Counted from the first letter of the stretch, positions 48,967 through 60,248 are shown. The stretch is DNA of 64,000 nt from Sphaerimonospora cavernae (GCF_042435035.1 NZ_JBHMQT010000037.1:62001-126000); one strand, 5' to 3'. Notes: a model not told the origin generated them from the sequence alone. Made by a program: numbers and translations.

Positions 48967-50688
48967 TCAGCCGACGGCGGACAGCACCACCTGCGGGGCC
49001 ACGGAGAAAACGACGGAGACGAGCGCGGCCACGCCGACGGCGATGACGGCGGGGACGGTGGAACCGGCGCCTTCTCCGGCCTCACGCGCCCCGAGGACGG
49101 AGCCGGTACGGCTCTCGCCCGCGGCCTCCGGGGTGAAGAGCCGGGCCGTCCAGGCGATGTAGTAGTAGAGCCCGATCACGGTGTTGACCGCCATCACGAC
49201 GGCGAGCCAGCCGAGCCCGGCGCCGACGACCTCCCGGAACACCACGATCTTCGCGAACAGTCCGGCGAGTCCGGGCGGCAGACCGGCCAGGCAGACCAGC
49301 GCGAACGCGAGCGCGAGACCCGCCGCCGGGCTCCGGTGGACCAGACCCCGATAGTCGTCGATCTCGTTCCGGCCATGGCGTCGTGAGACGACCATGACCA
49401 CCGCGAAGGCGGTCAGGTTCATCGCCGCGTAGAACACCAGATACGCGACGGACGCGGCTACCGCCCCGCCGATCCCGTCCCCGCCCGCCGCGTCGACCGA
49501 CGCCCCGATCTCAGACGCCCCGATCTCGGTCGCCCCGGTTATGGTCATCCCAGCTCCGGACGTCTCAGCCCTGCTGGAAGCGACCGCGGCGAGCGGCGTC
49601 AGGATGTACCCGGACTGGGCGACCGACGACCAGGCGAGCAGCCGTACGGCATGGCGCTGCCGAACGGCGAGGACGTTCCCCGCGGTCATGGTCAACGCCG
49701 CGACGACCGCGACGACCGGGGTCCACACCCCGGCGAGGCTCGGCAGTGCGGTCGTGAGGACGAGAATGAGCCCGGCGAAACCGGCCGCCTTCGAGACGAC
49801 CGACAGCAGCGCCGCCACCGGAACCGGCGATCCCTGGTACACGTCTCCGGCCCAGGTGTGGAACGGCACAGCCGCGATCTTGAAGGCGAAACCGGCCACC
49901 ACCAGCACGACCGCCACGATCGTGACCTCCGAGGTCGTCCCGGCGGCGTGTCCGGCTTCGTAGGCTCTCGCGAGACGGTCGAGATGCACCGAGCCGGTGA
50001 TGCCGTACAGCAAAGACACCCCGAACAGCGTGATCGCGGTGGAGACGACGGACACCAGGAACAGCTTCAGAGCGGCCTCGGAGGCCCGGCCGTCATATCG
50101 CCTCAGGCCGATCAGCGCGAAGACCGGCAGTGACACCAACTCGAGCGAGACCACCAGCATGATCAGATCGCGGGACGCCGGCAGCAGGACCGCCCCGGTG
50201 AGCGTGGCGAGCAGCAGGAAGTGCCACTCCCCGACCGGGATGCGCCCGCCGGACAACTCGGTCATCGACAGCAGCACGATCACCGTTCCGGCGGCGAGCA
50301 CCAGCCCGGCGAACAGCAGCGCGAACCTGTCGGCCACGAATGAGCACGAAACGGCGTCGCCCGCTCCGCCCAGCGAGGACGGCACGCAGAACGTGCGCCG
50401 CGCTCCGCCGGGAAGGCGTGAGCTCGCCGCCGCCTGAACCGCCACTACGGCGAGGGCCGCCAGGACACCGCCGAGCGCCACCAGTCCGAGTGCCCTCCCC
50501 ATGCCGGGCCGCCGCGGCAGGAAGGCGTCGAGCAGCAGCACGAGACCCGCCGCGGTCGCGAGGATCAGCGGCGCGGCGATGGCGGCGTAGTCGATCGACT
50601 GAATCACCGGAGCCGCTCCGGTCCCCAGGGCGCTTCTCAGCGTGCCATTCAGGGTGCTACTCAGTGTGCTACTCAGGGCGCTGTTCAT
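48967..50688 (-). CDS. nuoN: Complex I subunit N
   Basis: 573 aa from ATG 50688. Fourteen or so helices with the antiporter-like core: LVSLELVSLPVFALIGL carrying the key glutamate, lysine in AALKLFLVSVVSTAITLFGV, and AVPFHTWAGDVYQGSPVPVA. The proton-pumping antiporter-type subunit. The N-terminal 25 residues have low-complexity SALSSTLSSTL repeats; a later start is possible. Overlaps nuoM by four bases. A Gly/Ala/Ile-rich insertion (ITGATEIGASEIGASV) lies between helices. Confidence 0.95.
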   Translation of the reverse strand: MNSALSSTLSSTLNGTLRSALGTGAAPVIQSIDYAAIAAPLILATAAGLVLLLDAFLPRRPGMGRALGLVALGGVLAALAVVAVQAAASSRLPGGARRTFCVPSSLGGAGDAVSCSFVADRFALLFAGLVLAAGTVIVLLSMTELSGGRIPVGEWHFLLLATLTGAVLLPASRDLIMLVVSLELVSLPVFALIGLRRYDGRASEAALKLFLVSVVSTAITLFGVSLLYGITGSVHLDRLARAYEAGHAAGTTSEVTIVAVVLVVAGFAFKIAAVPFHTWAGDVYQGSPVPVAALLSVVSKAAGFAGLILVLTTALPSLAGVWTPVVAVVAALTMTAGNVLAVRQRHAVRLLAWSSVAQSGYILTPLAAVASSRAETSGAGMTITGATEIGASEIGASVDAAGGDGIGGAVAASVAYLVFYAAMNLTAFAVVMVVSRRHGRNEIDDYRGLVHRSPAAGLALAFALVCLAGLPPGLAGLFAKIVVFREVVGAGLGWLAVVMAVNTVIGLYYYIAWTARLFTPEAAGESRTGSVLGAREAGEGAGSTVPAVIAVGVAALVSVVFSVAPQVVLSAVG

Positions 50689-52259
50689 GGCGCCACCGTC
50701 CCCGAGGCGAAGACCGCCTGAACCGCGGGCGTGGTGACGGCGAGCAGCGCCTTGGGCCACAGGCCGAGAAGCACGATCAGCACGACCAGCGGCACCCAGG
50801 CCGCCAGCTCATGCGACGTGACGTCGACCGCTCCCCCGGACTCGACCCCGTGAACGCCGTGGGTGACCCGCGACAGCATGCGGAGGAAGTAGGCAGCCGT
50901 CAGCACCGCTCCGGCGCCGCCCACCGCCATGAACGCCAGGAACAGCGGGCGGGGCAGCACGGCCGCCGGCTGGAACGCCCCCAGAAGGGCGAGCATCTCG
51001 CCCCAGAACCCGGCGAGGCCGGGCAGTCCGAGCGAGGCGACGCACGCGAAGGTCAGCAGCGACCCCATGTGTGGCAGCCGGCGGAGCATTCCCCCACCGA
51101 GCCGGGCCATGTCGGTCGTGCCGTACCGCTCCTTGACCGCGCCGGCGAGAAAGAACAGCAGCCCCGTGATCAGCCCGTGCGCGACGTTGGCGAACAGCGC
51201 GGCGTTCATGCCGACGGGGGTGAGGGTCGCGAACCCGAGCAGCACGAAACCCATGTGGCCGACGGACGAGTAGGCGATCATCCGTTTGAGGTCCCGCTGG
51301 GCGAGGCAGGCCAGCGAACCGTAGATGATGCCGATCACCGCCAGCGCCCCCAGCCAGGGGGCGAATGCCGCCGCGCCCTTCGGAAGAACCGGGATGGCGA
51401 TCCGGGCGAAGCCGTACGATCCCATCTTCAGCAGCACACCGGCCAGCAGCACGGAGCCGACGGTGGGGGCCTCGGTGTGCGCGTCGGGCAGCCACGTGTG
51501 CAGCGGCCACATGGGCGTCTTGACCGCGAGCCCCGCCCCGATGGCGAGGAACGCCAGAATCTGTGCCGATCGGGACATCCCGCCACCATGCCGCTGGGCC
51601 AGCACGACCATGTCGAGCGTCCCCACCTGAGCCCAGACCACGAGCAGGCCGATCAGGAGCACGGCGGAACCGAGCAGCGTGTAGAGGATGAACTTCACCG
51701 CCGCCGCCCGCCGCCGCGTGCCGCCCCAGAGGGCGATCACGAAGTACATCGGGACCAGCACGACTTCGAAGAACACGAAGAACAGCAGCAGATCGAGCGC
51801 GAGGAACGTGCCGACCATCCCGACTTCGAGCACGAGCAGCGTGACGACCAGGGCCCTAGGCCGTCCGCCCACCGGGGGGTGGCGGGTCAGATGGACGAAG
51901 CACAGGAACGTGAGCAGCGTGGTCAGCACGACGAGCGGCAGCGAAATGCCGTCGACCCCGAGATGGAACCGCAGGTCCAGACCGGGGATCCACGGCAGGT
52001 CGGTCTGAAGCCGCATGTCCCCGCCGAGTCCGCCCCCGCCGGAACCGCTGGGGCCCCCGGGACTGCTAGGACTGCTGGAACCGCCCTGGCCGTACGGCAC
52101 GGCGAACGCCGCCACGGCCGCCAGAGCGAGAGCGAGGACCACCCCGGAGACAGCGGTCCCGAACGTGACGGCGATGTCGCGGGCCCGGAAGGCGGGCAGG
52201 GCCAGGGCCGCCGCCCCCGCCAGGGGCACGGCCACGAGGACGATCAGGAGCCAGCCCAT
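50685..52259 (-). CDS. nuoM: Complex I subunit M
   Basis: 524 aa from ATG 52259 with GGGAGGG upstream. Antiporter-like subunit: the glutamate in FFEVVLVPMYFVIALW, AVKFILYTLLGSAVLLIG, KTPMWPLHTWLPDAHTEAPT, and YSSVGHMGFVLLG. A Gly/Pro/Ser-rich loop (QGGSSSPSSPGGPSGSGGG) near residues 60-80 is unusual. Pumps protons in the distal membrane arm. Between nuoL and nuoN. Confidence 0.96.
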   Translation of the reverse strand: MGWLLIVLVAVPLAGAAALALPAFRARDIAVTFGTAVSGVVLALALAAVAAFAVPYGQGGSSSPSSPGGPSGSGGGGLGGDMRLQTDLPWIPGLDLRFHLGVDGISLPLVVLTTLLTFLCFVHLTRHPPVGGRPRALVVTLLVLEVGMVGTFLALDLLLFFVFFEVVLVPMYFVIALWGGTRRRAAAVKFILYTLLGSAVLLIGLLVVWAQVGTLDMVVLAQRHGGGMSRSAQILAFLAIGAGLAVKTPMWPLHTWLPDAHTEAPTVGSVLLAGVLLKMGSYGFARIAIPVLPKGAAAFAPWLGALAVIGIIYGSLACLAQRDLKRMIAYSSVGHMGFVLLGFATLTPVGMNAALFANVAHGLITGLLFFLAGAVKERYGTTDMARLGGGMLRRLPHMGSLLTFACVASLGLPGLAGFWGEMLALLGAFQPAAVLPRPLFLAFMAVGGAGAVLTAAYFLRMLSRVTHGVHGVESGGAVDVTSHELAAWVPLVVLIVLLGLWPKALLAVTTPAVQAVFASGTVAP

Positions 52260-52305
52260 GCGCCCTCCCACATTCCCCTGATCGCGCCGTGGTCAGTCCT
52301 GCGTG

Positions 52306-54296
<1,991 letters not shown>

Positions 54297-54300
<4 letters not shown>

Positions 54301-54680
54301 GTCGCGGCCTCCCCGCCCCCGTTTCCGCCTCCGCTCCCGGTCTCGGCGGCGTGTTCGGCGGCGTGTTCGGCGGCGTATTCCGACAGGGCCCGCAGACGGT
54401 CCACGTCGACCGTCCGCCTGGTCCGGAACACGGCCAGCACGATCGCCAGCCCCAACCCCACCTCGGCGGCGGCGATCACGATGACGAACAGCGTGAGCAC
54501 CTGCCCGGAATGCAGCCGGTCCCGCAGCCACACGTCGAACGCGACCAGGTTGAGGTTGACCGCGTTGAGCATCAACTCAACCGACATCAGCACGAGGATG
54601 GCGTTGCGCCGGGCCAGCACACCGTACACACCGATCGAGAACAGCAGCGCGGACACGACGACCGGATAGACGATGTGCAC
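54297..54680 (-). CDS. nuoK: Complex I subunit K
   Basis: 127 aa from GTG 54680. Three helices with the two key glutamates: LVLMSVELMLNAVNLNLVAF and VIVIAAAEVGLGLAIVLAVF. A C-terminal extension of about 25 residues contains repeats AAEHAAEHAAE encoded by two exact 12-base units (54351-54374), unlike most NuoK proteins, which end after about 100 aa. Small membrane subunit bridging to NuoL. Confidence 0.95.
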
Positions 54681-54739
54681 CCGGGTTCACCGCCCCGGGC
54701 CGTACGGCGGGCTCGTGGCCGGCTCGCGGTGGACCGGCC

Positions 54740-55282
54740 TCACTCGCGCGCCCCGATGTCGGTGCGGGACAGGACGATGGCGCCGACCAGGGCGGCGAGC
54801 AGCAGTACGGACAGCGCTTCGAACGGCAGCACCCAGGTGCGGAACAGGCTCGACCCGAGAGTCCCGGCCGTTCCCTGACCCGGTTCGAGTGGGATGTAGG
54901 CCGCGTGGAATCCGGACACCACGACGCTCACGAGCACGCCGGCGGTCGCGACTCCCACCACCGCGGCCGCCCAGCGGTTACCCGAGTCGAGGTCGGCCGA
55001 CCGTCCGATCGGCGCACGGGTCAGCATGATGCCGAACAGCAGCAGCACGACGATCGCGCCCACATAGATCAGCACCTGCACCCAGGCGACGAACTCGGCG
55101 GTCAGCACGAGGTAGCCCCCGGCCAGCGCACCGAAGCAGACGACCAGCCAGAGCGCGGCGTGGACGAGTTGCCGCGTCGTGACGACCAGCAGAGCGGAGC
55201 CGAGCGCCACCATCCCGAGCAGCAGGAAGACGATCTCGGGCCCGGACGGCGGCCAGAACCCCGGCTGCGCCTGGGAAGTCAC
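54740..55282 (-). CDS. nuoJ: Complex I subunit J
   Basis: 180 aa from GTG 55282. Five helices with the pi-bulge helix AEFVAWVQVLIYVGAIVVLLLFGIML. The membrane subunit of the coupling region. The start overlaps the nuoI stop by four bases. Sixty bases separate it from nuoK. Confidence 0.95.
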   Translation of the reverse strand: MTSQAQPGFWPPSGPEIVFLLLGMVALGSALLVVTTRQLVHAALWLVVCFGALAGGYLVLTAEFVAWVQVLIYVGAIVVLLLFGIMLTRAPIGRSADLDSGNRWAAAVVGVATAGVLVSVVVSGFHAAYIPLEPGQGTAGTLGSSLFRTWVLPFEALSVLLLAALVGAIVLSRTDIGARE

Positions 55283-56151
55283 GACTCCTCCTTAGGCCCG
55301 TCCTTCTTCCTCGTCGACGGTTCCTGTGAGTCTTGGGAGCCTTGCGAACCTCGCGGCGGCTCCGGCTCCGCGGGCCGGGAAGGCTCCGGCTTCGGGTCCT
55401 TGGGAGCCTTCGGCAGCGCTCCCGGCGGTCGGATGGAGCGGATGTCGCGCATCGCCCTCGGCGGCTCCCTGCGCGCCGACGCACTCGGGCCCGGGGAGAC
55501 CTCGGCCGTGCCCGACGGTACGGCTGTCGCCGCCTCGCCGGCGGACTCCGTCCGTGCCCCGGCCGCCGTTTCCGCCTTCTCCGCCTCCGCCGTACGGCCC
55601 GGCGGTGCCGTACGGCCTGGCCGGGACGGCGTACGGGTGGCGGGACGTGAGGCCGCGGCGATCTCCTTGGGCGGCTCGGCGCCCACCTCGTGTGATGGCG
55701 GAGGAGGAACGGTCTGGGCCCATTCGCCCAACCGGTCCTTCTCGTGGATGAGGTCGCGAATGTCGTACTCGGCGTATTCGAACTCCGGAGACCAGAACAA
55801 CGCGTCGAAGGGGCAGACCTCGACGCAGATCCCGCAGTACATGCACAGCGAGAAGTCGATCGCGAACCGGTCGAGGACGTTGCGCGCACGGGGGCGCCCG
55901 CCCTCCGGCGCGGGGAGCGTCTCCTTGTGCGAGTCGATATAGATGCACCAGTCGGGACACTCTCGGGCACAGAGCATGCACACGGTGCAGTTCTCCTCGA
56001 CCAGGGCGATCACGCCCCGGCTGCGAGGAGGAAGATCGGGATGGACCTCCGGGTACTGCTGCGTCTCCGATTTGCGCAGCATGTGCCGGAGGGTCACGGC
56101 GAGGCCCTTGGCCAGCCCTTCTCCTGGTATGCGCGCCACATGCAACATCAT
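55279..56151 (-). CDS. nuoI: Complex I subunit I with long C-terminal extension
   Basis: About 290 aa; ATG 56151 or 56148. The ferredoxin-like part has both 4Fe-4S motifs: CTVCMLCARECP and CMYCGICVEVCP, plus FEYAEYDIRDLIHEKDRL. It carries electrons between iron-sulfur clusters N6a and N6b toward NuoB. After about residue 155, where other NuoI proteins end, there is an Ala/Pro/Glu-rich, probably disordered tail of about 130 residues. First gene of the downstream nuo block, preceded by its own promoter. Confidence 0.94.
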   Translation of the reverse strand: MMLHVARIPGEGLAKGLAVTLRHMLRKSETQQYPEVHPDLPPRSRGVIALVEENCTVCMLCARECPDWCIYIDSHKETLPAPEGGRPRARNVLDRFAIDFSLCMYCGICVEVCPFDALFWSPEFEYAEYDIRDLIHEKDRLGEWAQTVPPPPSHEVGAEPPKEIAAASRPATRTPSRPGRTAPPGRTAEAEKAETAAGARTESAGEAATAVPSGTAEVSPGPSASARREPPRAMRDIRSIRPPGALPKAPKDPKPEPSRPAEPEPPRGSQGSQDSQEPSTRKKDGPKEES

Positions 56152-56232
56152 GGCGCACTGTCGGCCCGAGGTGAACGCGCACCCCCAGGTCTCCACATGT
56201 CCACAGCCGGCCGCACGGTTGTCCACGGGTTG

Positions 56233-56261
56233 TTCATAATGTTGCGGGACGGAACCAGCAA
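56233..56261 (-). promoter_or_regulatory. Promoter of the nuoI-N block
   Basis: On the minus strand TTGCTG (56261-56256) and TATGAA (56238-56233) are spaced exactly 17 bases, about 80 bases before the nuoI start. It would give this half of the nuo set independent transcription. Confidence 0.5.
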
Positions 56262-56290
56262 AGTTCGCGACAAATACATAGGGTCGGCAC

Positions 56291-57172
56291 ATGACCGGTG
56301 TTGGAGGACAAGGGCCCTACGAGCCCTATAGGGGGCAGCAACCATATCCATCCGGACAGCAGAACGGCTCGCCGAATCCCTACCAGGCCTATCCGGTGCC
56401 GCCTCCGCAGCCGTTGCGGCAGCGGCCGCCGAGACCGATGCCCCCGCAGCAGCAGCCGTTCACCCCTCCTCCACCGCAGCAGCCGTTCATTCCTCCTCCA
56501 CCGCCACAGGCACCACAGCCCCAGCCGCAGGGCGGTCCCGGCGTCGGAAGCGTCCTCTGGGCGCTGACACCCATGCTCACCTGCGGTTTCGGCTCCCCGT
56601 TCACGATGTTGTTCGCGGCGGTGAAGCGCCGTAGTGCCTGGCTTGGACTGGCCTCCGCCGCCTATGCGATGGCCATCGCGCTGTGGATCGTCATCGTCGA
56701 CTCCTACGACTCGGAGGACATCCCGGTCGGGCCCGGCCTTCTCATGTTCGCCGGCTTCCTCGGCAGTTGGGCCGGTGCCACCGTGCACTCCTTCATCATC
56801 AGACGCCAGGTGTTCGGGGTGCCCGGGGCGAGCGCGAACGACCAGGCGGTCGCGTACGCCCAGCACCGGCGCGCGCTGCGGGAGCAGGCGAGGGAACTCG
56901 CCGAGCGCGACCCCTCGATGGCGCGCGAACTGCGGATCGGACGGCCCGATCTGCCCCGACAGTACGACGACGGTGGGCTCGTCGACGTCAACCACGCCCC
57001 GGCGCGGGTGATCGCCGACCTGCCCGGGATGACTCCCGCCCTGGCCGAGCAGGTGGTGAAGGTCCGCGAAACAGTCGACTCCTTCGTCTCAGCCGAAGAC
57101 CTCTCCGCTGCGGCGTCCCTGCCGCCCAATCTGACCCCCGAACTCGCCGAGTACACCATATATCTCCCCTAG
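56291..57172 (+). CDS. Pro/Gln-rich membrane protein with helix-hairpin-helix end
   Basis: 293 aa. Residues 1-90 are disordered and rich in Pro, Gln and Tyr (QQPYPSGQQNGSP and the like). Two or three helices follow (VLWALTPMLTCGFGSPFTML; LASAAYAMAIALWIVIV; LLMFAGFLGSWAGATVHSF). The C-terminus has an HhH motif (VDVNHAPARVIADLPGMTPA, LAEQVVKVRETVDSFVSAED), as in ComEA-like proteins. No DNA-uptake partners are near. ATG 56291 is divergent from nuoI; the two share a 139-base promoter region. Confidence 0.8.
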   Translation: MTGVGGQGPYEPYRGQQPYPSGQQNGSPNPYQAYPVPPPQPLRQRPPRPMPPQQQPFTPPPPQQPFIPPPPPQAPQPQPQGGPGVGSVLWALTPMLTCGFGSPFTMLFAAVKRRSAWLGLASAAYAMAIALWIVIVDSYDSEDIPVGPGLLMFAGFLGSWAGATVHSFIIRRQVFGVPGASANDQAVAYAQHRRALREQARELAERDPSMARELRIGRPDLPRQYDDGGLVDVNHAPARVIADLPGMTPALAEQVVKVRETVDSFVSAEDLSAAASLPPNLTPELAEYTIYLP

Positions 57173-57271
57173 TAATCGGGTAATCGCCATTACCGGGGCG
57201 CATATCCCTGGCTGATCCTCCGACGCTTCCCTACGCTTGACAAAGCGTCAGCCGTCTCGCTGGAGGAACCG

Positions 57272-57532
57272 GTGCCGTCACCTGAGGTCGTGCAGTGTAG
57301 AACGGACATGGCCGCCGCGGCCGCCGCCGTACACGAGGTCCTCGACGCGCTCGGCGCCGTACCGGGGATGTTCGGCGACGCCACCTGGAAGGGACCTGCC
57401 GCCGATCGTTGGGCGGCTGACTGGAACGCTCGAAAATCCCAGCTCACCGCGCTGCTGCACGCCGTGCTGAGCGAGCAGCCGCACCTGGTCGCCCGGCTGG
57501 AGGAGGCGACGCGCCGAAGAGCCGCCCTATAG
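57272..57532 (+). CDS. WXG100-like small helical protein
   Basis: 86 aa from GTG 57272, GGAGG five bases upstream. Two predicted helices around a W-x-G turn (ATWKGPAADRWAADW), the plan of ESX/type VII secreted WXG100 proteins. Ends in a basic tail. It is the first gene of a three-gene rightward operon with the 670-aa protein and the lipoprotein. No type VII secretion genes are in the window. Confidence 0.75.
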   Translation: MPSPEVVQCRTDMAAAAAAVHEVLDALGAVPGMFGDATWKGPAADRWAADWNARKSQLTALLHAVLSEQPHLVARLEEATRRRAAL

Positions 57533-57558
57533 GTACGTCGTGCCGAGAAGGGGATGTA

Positions 57559-59571
57559 GTGGGGGAATTCGTCGGCGTCAACCCCGTCAACCTTGCGGAG
57601 TTGGCCAAGCGTCTGCAACGGCTGCATGAGGTGCTGATCCGAAATGGGCCAATAATTCAGCAAAATATGCAGCAGTGGGGCAGCGACGTCAGCTTCGCCC
57701 CGTTGCCACGCCTGATCGACTCGGCGCTGAACGACACCCGGGACATGGACGCCCGCACCACCAAGGCGCACGGCCTGGCGAACGAGAACGGGTGGGATCC
57801 GGCACCGCTTTCGGAACTGCTGTCCCCGGGCCGTCGGCCCTCCCCGGCGAACAAACCCGGCTTCATCGGCCCGCGTTCGCCGTACGTGCAACTCGACTGG
57901 GCCACCACGGGTGAGAGCGGCTATCAGGCCGAGCAGGACGTCCAGGCGATGAAGGACGCCCTCACCGGCACGGACCCGGAGGCGGTCCGGGTGAGCCTGT
58001 CGGGAGTGCGGGAGCACCTCACCCAGCATCTCAACGACAAGCCCTACCTCGCCGCGTTCTGGGCGCAGGCCGCGCCGCTGGCACTCCAGGCCGCCCGGGC
58101 GCTCTACAACCGAACGGGAACCACGCTGTTCAGCGCGGAGAGCGTGAGCATCCTGCGGGCGCTCGGCTCGTCGCTGGCGGCGGCCGGCCAGATGCGCGTC
58201 GGCACGGGTAAGGACAGCCGTCCACTGCTGTCCCCGCAGGCCAGGGCCGCGATCACCAGGAGTTCCGACCCCTGGTCGGTCGGCATGCTCTTCAAGTACG
58301 GCCCCGACGGCAAGTCCTGGGACTCCCACTTCCTCGCCGAGGTCACCCGTTCCATGCTCGACGCCCGCGCCGCCGGCAAGGTCCACGTCCCCATCCCACC
58401 TGACCACGGCGGCATCCTTGACCGGGATCGCGCTCTGTACCAGAAACGCATCGCCGACTTCGACCCGGTCCTGGCGGTGATGGAACGGGCGACCCAGAAC
58501 GGCCGGGCCGCCCGCCACGTGCTCGGCGACCCGGACAGCGGTCTCAAGTACGCGAAGATGCTCGTCAGCGACGACTGGCACACACCCGGTGTCAAGGTCG
58601 GACCGTACGGCAAGGCAAGCGGCGCGGATCCCTCACTCACGGTGGACCGGATCGATCTGACTTCCCATGCCGCCGAATTCCTCAAGGCTGCGGTGTCCGC
58701 ACCGAGAGGCGCCTCCGACGACGCCAAGGAATCGGCCTGGTCCGTCGTCCATATCGTCCAGGCCACCTCCGAATTCACCAAGCTCCACCCCGACAAAATC
58801 CTCCCCCACGAGATCCGCCAATCCCTCATCTACACCGCCGACCGCTACCTCCCCGACTTCGCCATGGGAGTGACTCGCCCCTACGGCTCGGGCGCAGTTC
58901 CACTTGGTGACGTTGATGGGAATCCGTGGGTTTCCGTCATCGACGGCACCCAACTGGCGGATTTCTTCAACAAAACGCTCGGCGACCCAGAGGAGTTCGG
59001 CAGATTCAAAGGCATGCTGGATGCTCGAATATCTACTGCCGTCACCGCCACCATCAAGGATCCCTCAGACGCCAACTATCTCAGCGAAATGGCGGGTTTA
59101 TATGGTTTGATCGAACGCGTTCAAGCCGATCGGCGTTTTGCTGAAGGAGAACTTAAGGACGAACAGGCGACACGGAACCAGGTGGCCCTCGCCGCGGTTA
59201 CCGGAGGTTTCGGCGCAATCAGCTTCACCAACCCCTGGGGGCCCGGCACGATCACGCAGTTCCTCACTGGATCCGCTACACCCGTGGCGAGCGAACTCTT
59301 CGATACCGATAACGCCCTGAAAGCTCTCAAGAACAATGCCGATGCCTTCAGGAGTCAAGTTTTTCATGTCGAAATACCAGTCATCCAGGGATTGGTCAAC
59401 GCAGGCGTTCTACATCCTCCGGAAAACGCTAGCTGGTTCAGCGGCGGCCAAGTATCGGCGAACCCTGCCTTAACGGCATGGCTGAGCCAACACACAGACA
59501 CAAAGTATGGCGACAAAACCCTCGGGGAGTGGGTCAAGGAAGCCCAGATCGCAATGAGGTTCCAGCAATGA
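57559..59571 (+). CDS. DUF6571 family protein (WXG-like N-terminus)
   Basis: 670 aa from GTG 57559. The first 100 residues are helical and WXG/ESX-like (VNPVNLAELAKRLQRLHEVL). The middle carries the DUF6571 pattern WSVGMLFKYGPDGKSWDSHF and LAEVTRSMLDAR. There is no signal peptide, and no toxin motif is evident. The last 50 residues (ASWFSGGQVSANPALTAWLS, HTDTKYGDKTLGEWVKEA) resemble the end of the lipoprotein encoded next. Its stop overlaps that gene. Probably a large type VII-type secreted or surface protein. Confidence 0.8.
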   Translation: MGEFVGVNPVNLAELAKRLQRLHEVLIRNGPIIQQNMQQWGSDVSFAPLPRLIDSALNDTRDMDARTTKAHGLANENGWDPAPLSELLSPGRRPSPANKPGFIGPRSPYVQLDWATTGESGYQAEQDVQAMKDALTGTDPEAVRVSLSGVREHLTQHLNDKPYLAAFWAQAAPLALQAARALYNRTGTTLFSAESVSILRALGSSLAAAGQMRVGTGKDSRPLLSPQARAAITRSSDPWSVGMLFKYGPDGKSWDSHFLAEVTRSMLDARAAGKVHVPIPPDHGGILDRDRALYQKRIADFDPVLAVMERATQNGRAARHVLGDPDSGLKYAKMLVSDDWHTPGVKVGPYGKASGADPSLTVDRIDLTSHAAEFLKAAVSAPRGASDDAKESAWSVVHIVQATSEFTKLHPDKILPHEIRQSLIYTADRYLPDFAMGVTRPYGSGAVPLGDVDGNPWVSVIDGTQLADFFNKTLGDPEEFGRFKGMLDARISTAVTATIKDPSDANYLSEMAGLYGLIERVQADRRFAEGELKDEQATRNQVALAAVTGGFGAISFTNPWGPGTITQFLTGSATPVASELFDTDNALKALKNNADAFRSQVFHVEIPVIQGLVNAGVLHPPENASWFSGGQVSANPALTAWLSQHTDTKYGDKTLGEWVKEAQIAMRFQQ

Positions 59572-59900
59572 GTTCGCACGCGAAGACATGTGCAACACTG
59601 ATCTCTGTCGCCCTGGTTCTTACGGCCTGTAACCGCGATCAAACACAGTCGCCTGATAGTGAACTGTCTCGCCGCGGTTTCGCTCTGACAGTCGTCATTC
59701 AGTGTTTTATAGACCATCGTCTTGTACCCCAAAGCGAGCTGCGAGGACGCTCTTGGCTGGAGAACGGGAGAGTCAAGCCCGACGCCAGTTTCACCGCATG
59801 GATCAGCACGCATCGAGACACCGTGTACCACGGGAAGACTCTGCACACCTGGGAAGATGAGGCGACGGCCGCTTGGCCTGACTGGAAGTGTCCGCTTTGA
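59568..59900 (+). CDS. Lipoprotein sharing a C-terminal module with its neighbour
   Basis: 110 aa from ATG 59568 (ATGA overlap). Signal peptide ends in lipobox LVLTAC at about residue 21. The mature part carries SWLENGRVKPDASFTAWIS and HRDTVYHGKTLHTWEDEA, clearly related to the end of the upstream 670-aa protein. Codon use is less GC-biased. Possible immunity or partner protein for the secreted product. Ends in a single cysteine motif (WKCPL). Confidence 0.78.
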   Translation: MSSHAKTCATLISVALVLTACNRDQTQSPDSELSRRGFALTVVIQCFIDHRLVPQSELRGRSWLENGRVKPDASFTAWISTHRDTVYHGKTLHTWEDEATAAWPDWKCPL

Positions 59901-59938
59901 TGGCTGACGGAGACTTGTGAGCAGCCCGCTGAATGAGG

Positions 59939-60151
59939 TCAATTGAGCTTCGCCTGCTCGTGGAGGAGTTCGACCAGGGTTGGCAGATCCTCGGCAGCCA
60001 CGGTCTTGTACATACCTAGCTTGAGTTGCTCGCCGCTCAAGATCACGCCACGTCTGGTGGCGTAGTACGCCCCTTCGTCACTGCGGAACATCGCCCAACC
60101 GGAAAACGCTCTGCGGACCTCGTCAAGGTCTGCACTCGTTGAAGTTCTCAC
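59939..60151 (-). CDS. Small protein divergent from a GntR regulator
   Basis: About 70 aa from GTG 60151 (VRTSTSADLDEVRRAFSGWA, then RSDEGAYYATRRGVILSGEQ). An AGGAGG lies 13-18 bases upstream; an ATG at 60178 in the same frame is the alternative. Such 65-75-aa proteins often sit beside short GntR regulators in streptomycete integrative elements and chromosomes; role unknown. Shares the operator at 60185. Confidence 0.6.
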   Translation of the reverse strand: MRTSTSADLDEVRRAFSGWAMFRSDEGAYYATRRGVILSGEQLKLGMYKTVAAEDLPTLVELLHEQAKLN

Positions 60152-60184
60152 ATGACTGAGCGTACTCCTCCTGTACATGCCTGT

Positions 60185-60205
60185 CCATGCCATCACATGG
60201 CATGG
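60185..60205. promoter_or_regulatory. Perfect palindrome between divergent genes (GntR operator)
   Basis: CCATGCCAT-CAC-ATGGCATGG, nine-base perfect arms, midway between the 70-aa gene and the GntR gene. A related half-site (ACATGCC) lies just left. Expected site of autoregulation. Confidence 0.7.
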
Positions 60206-60248
60206 GCTGGTTAGGGGTAGCTCGGCATGTTTTCCTACGGTTGTCGAC

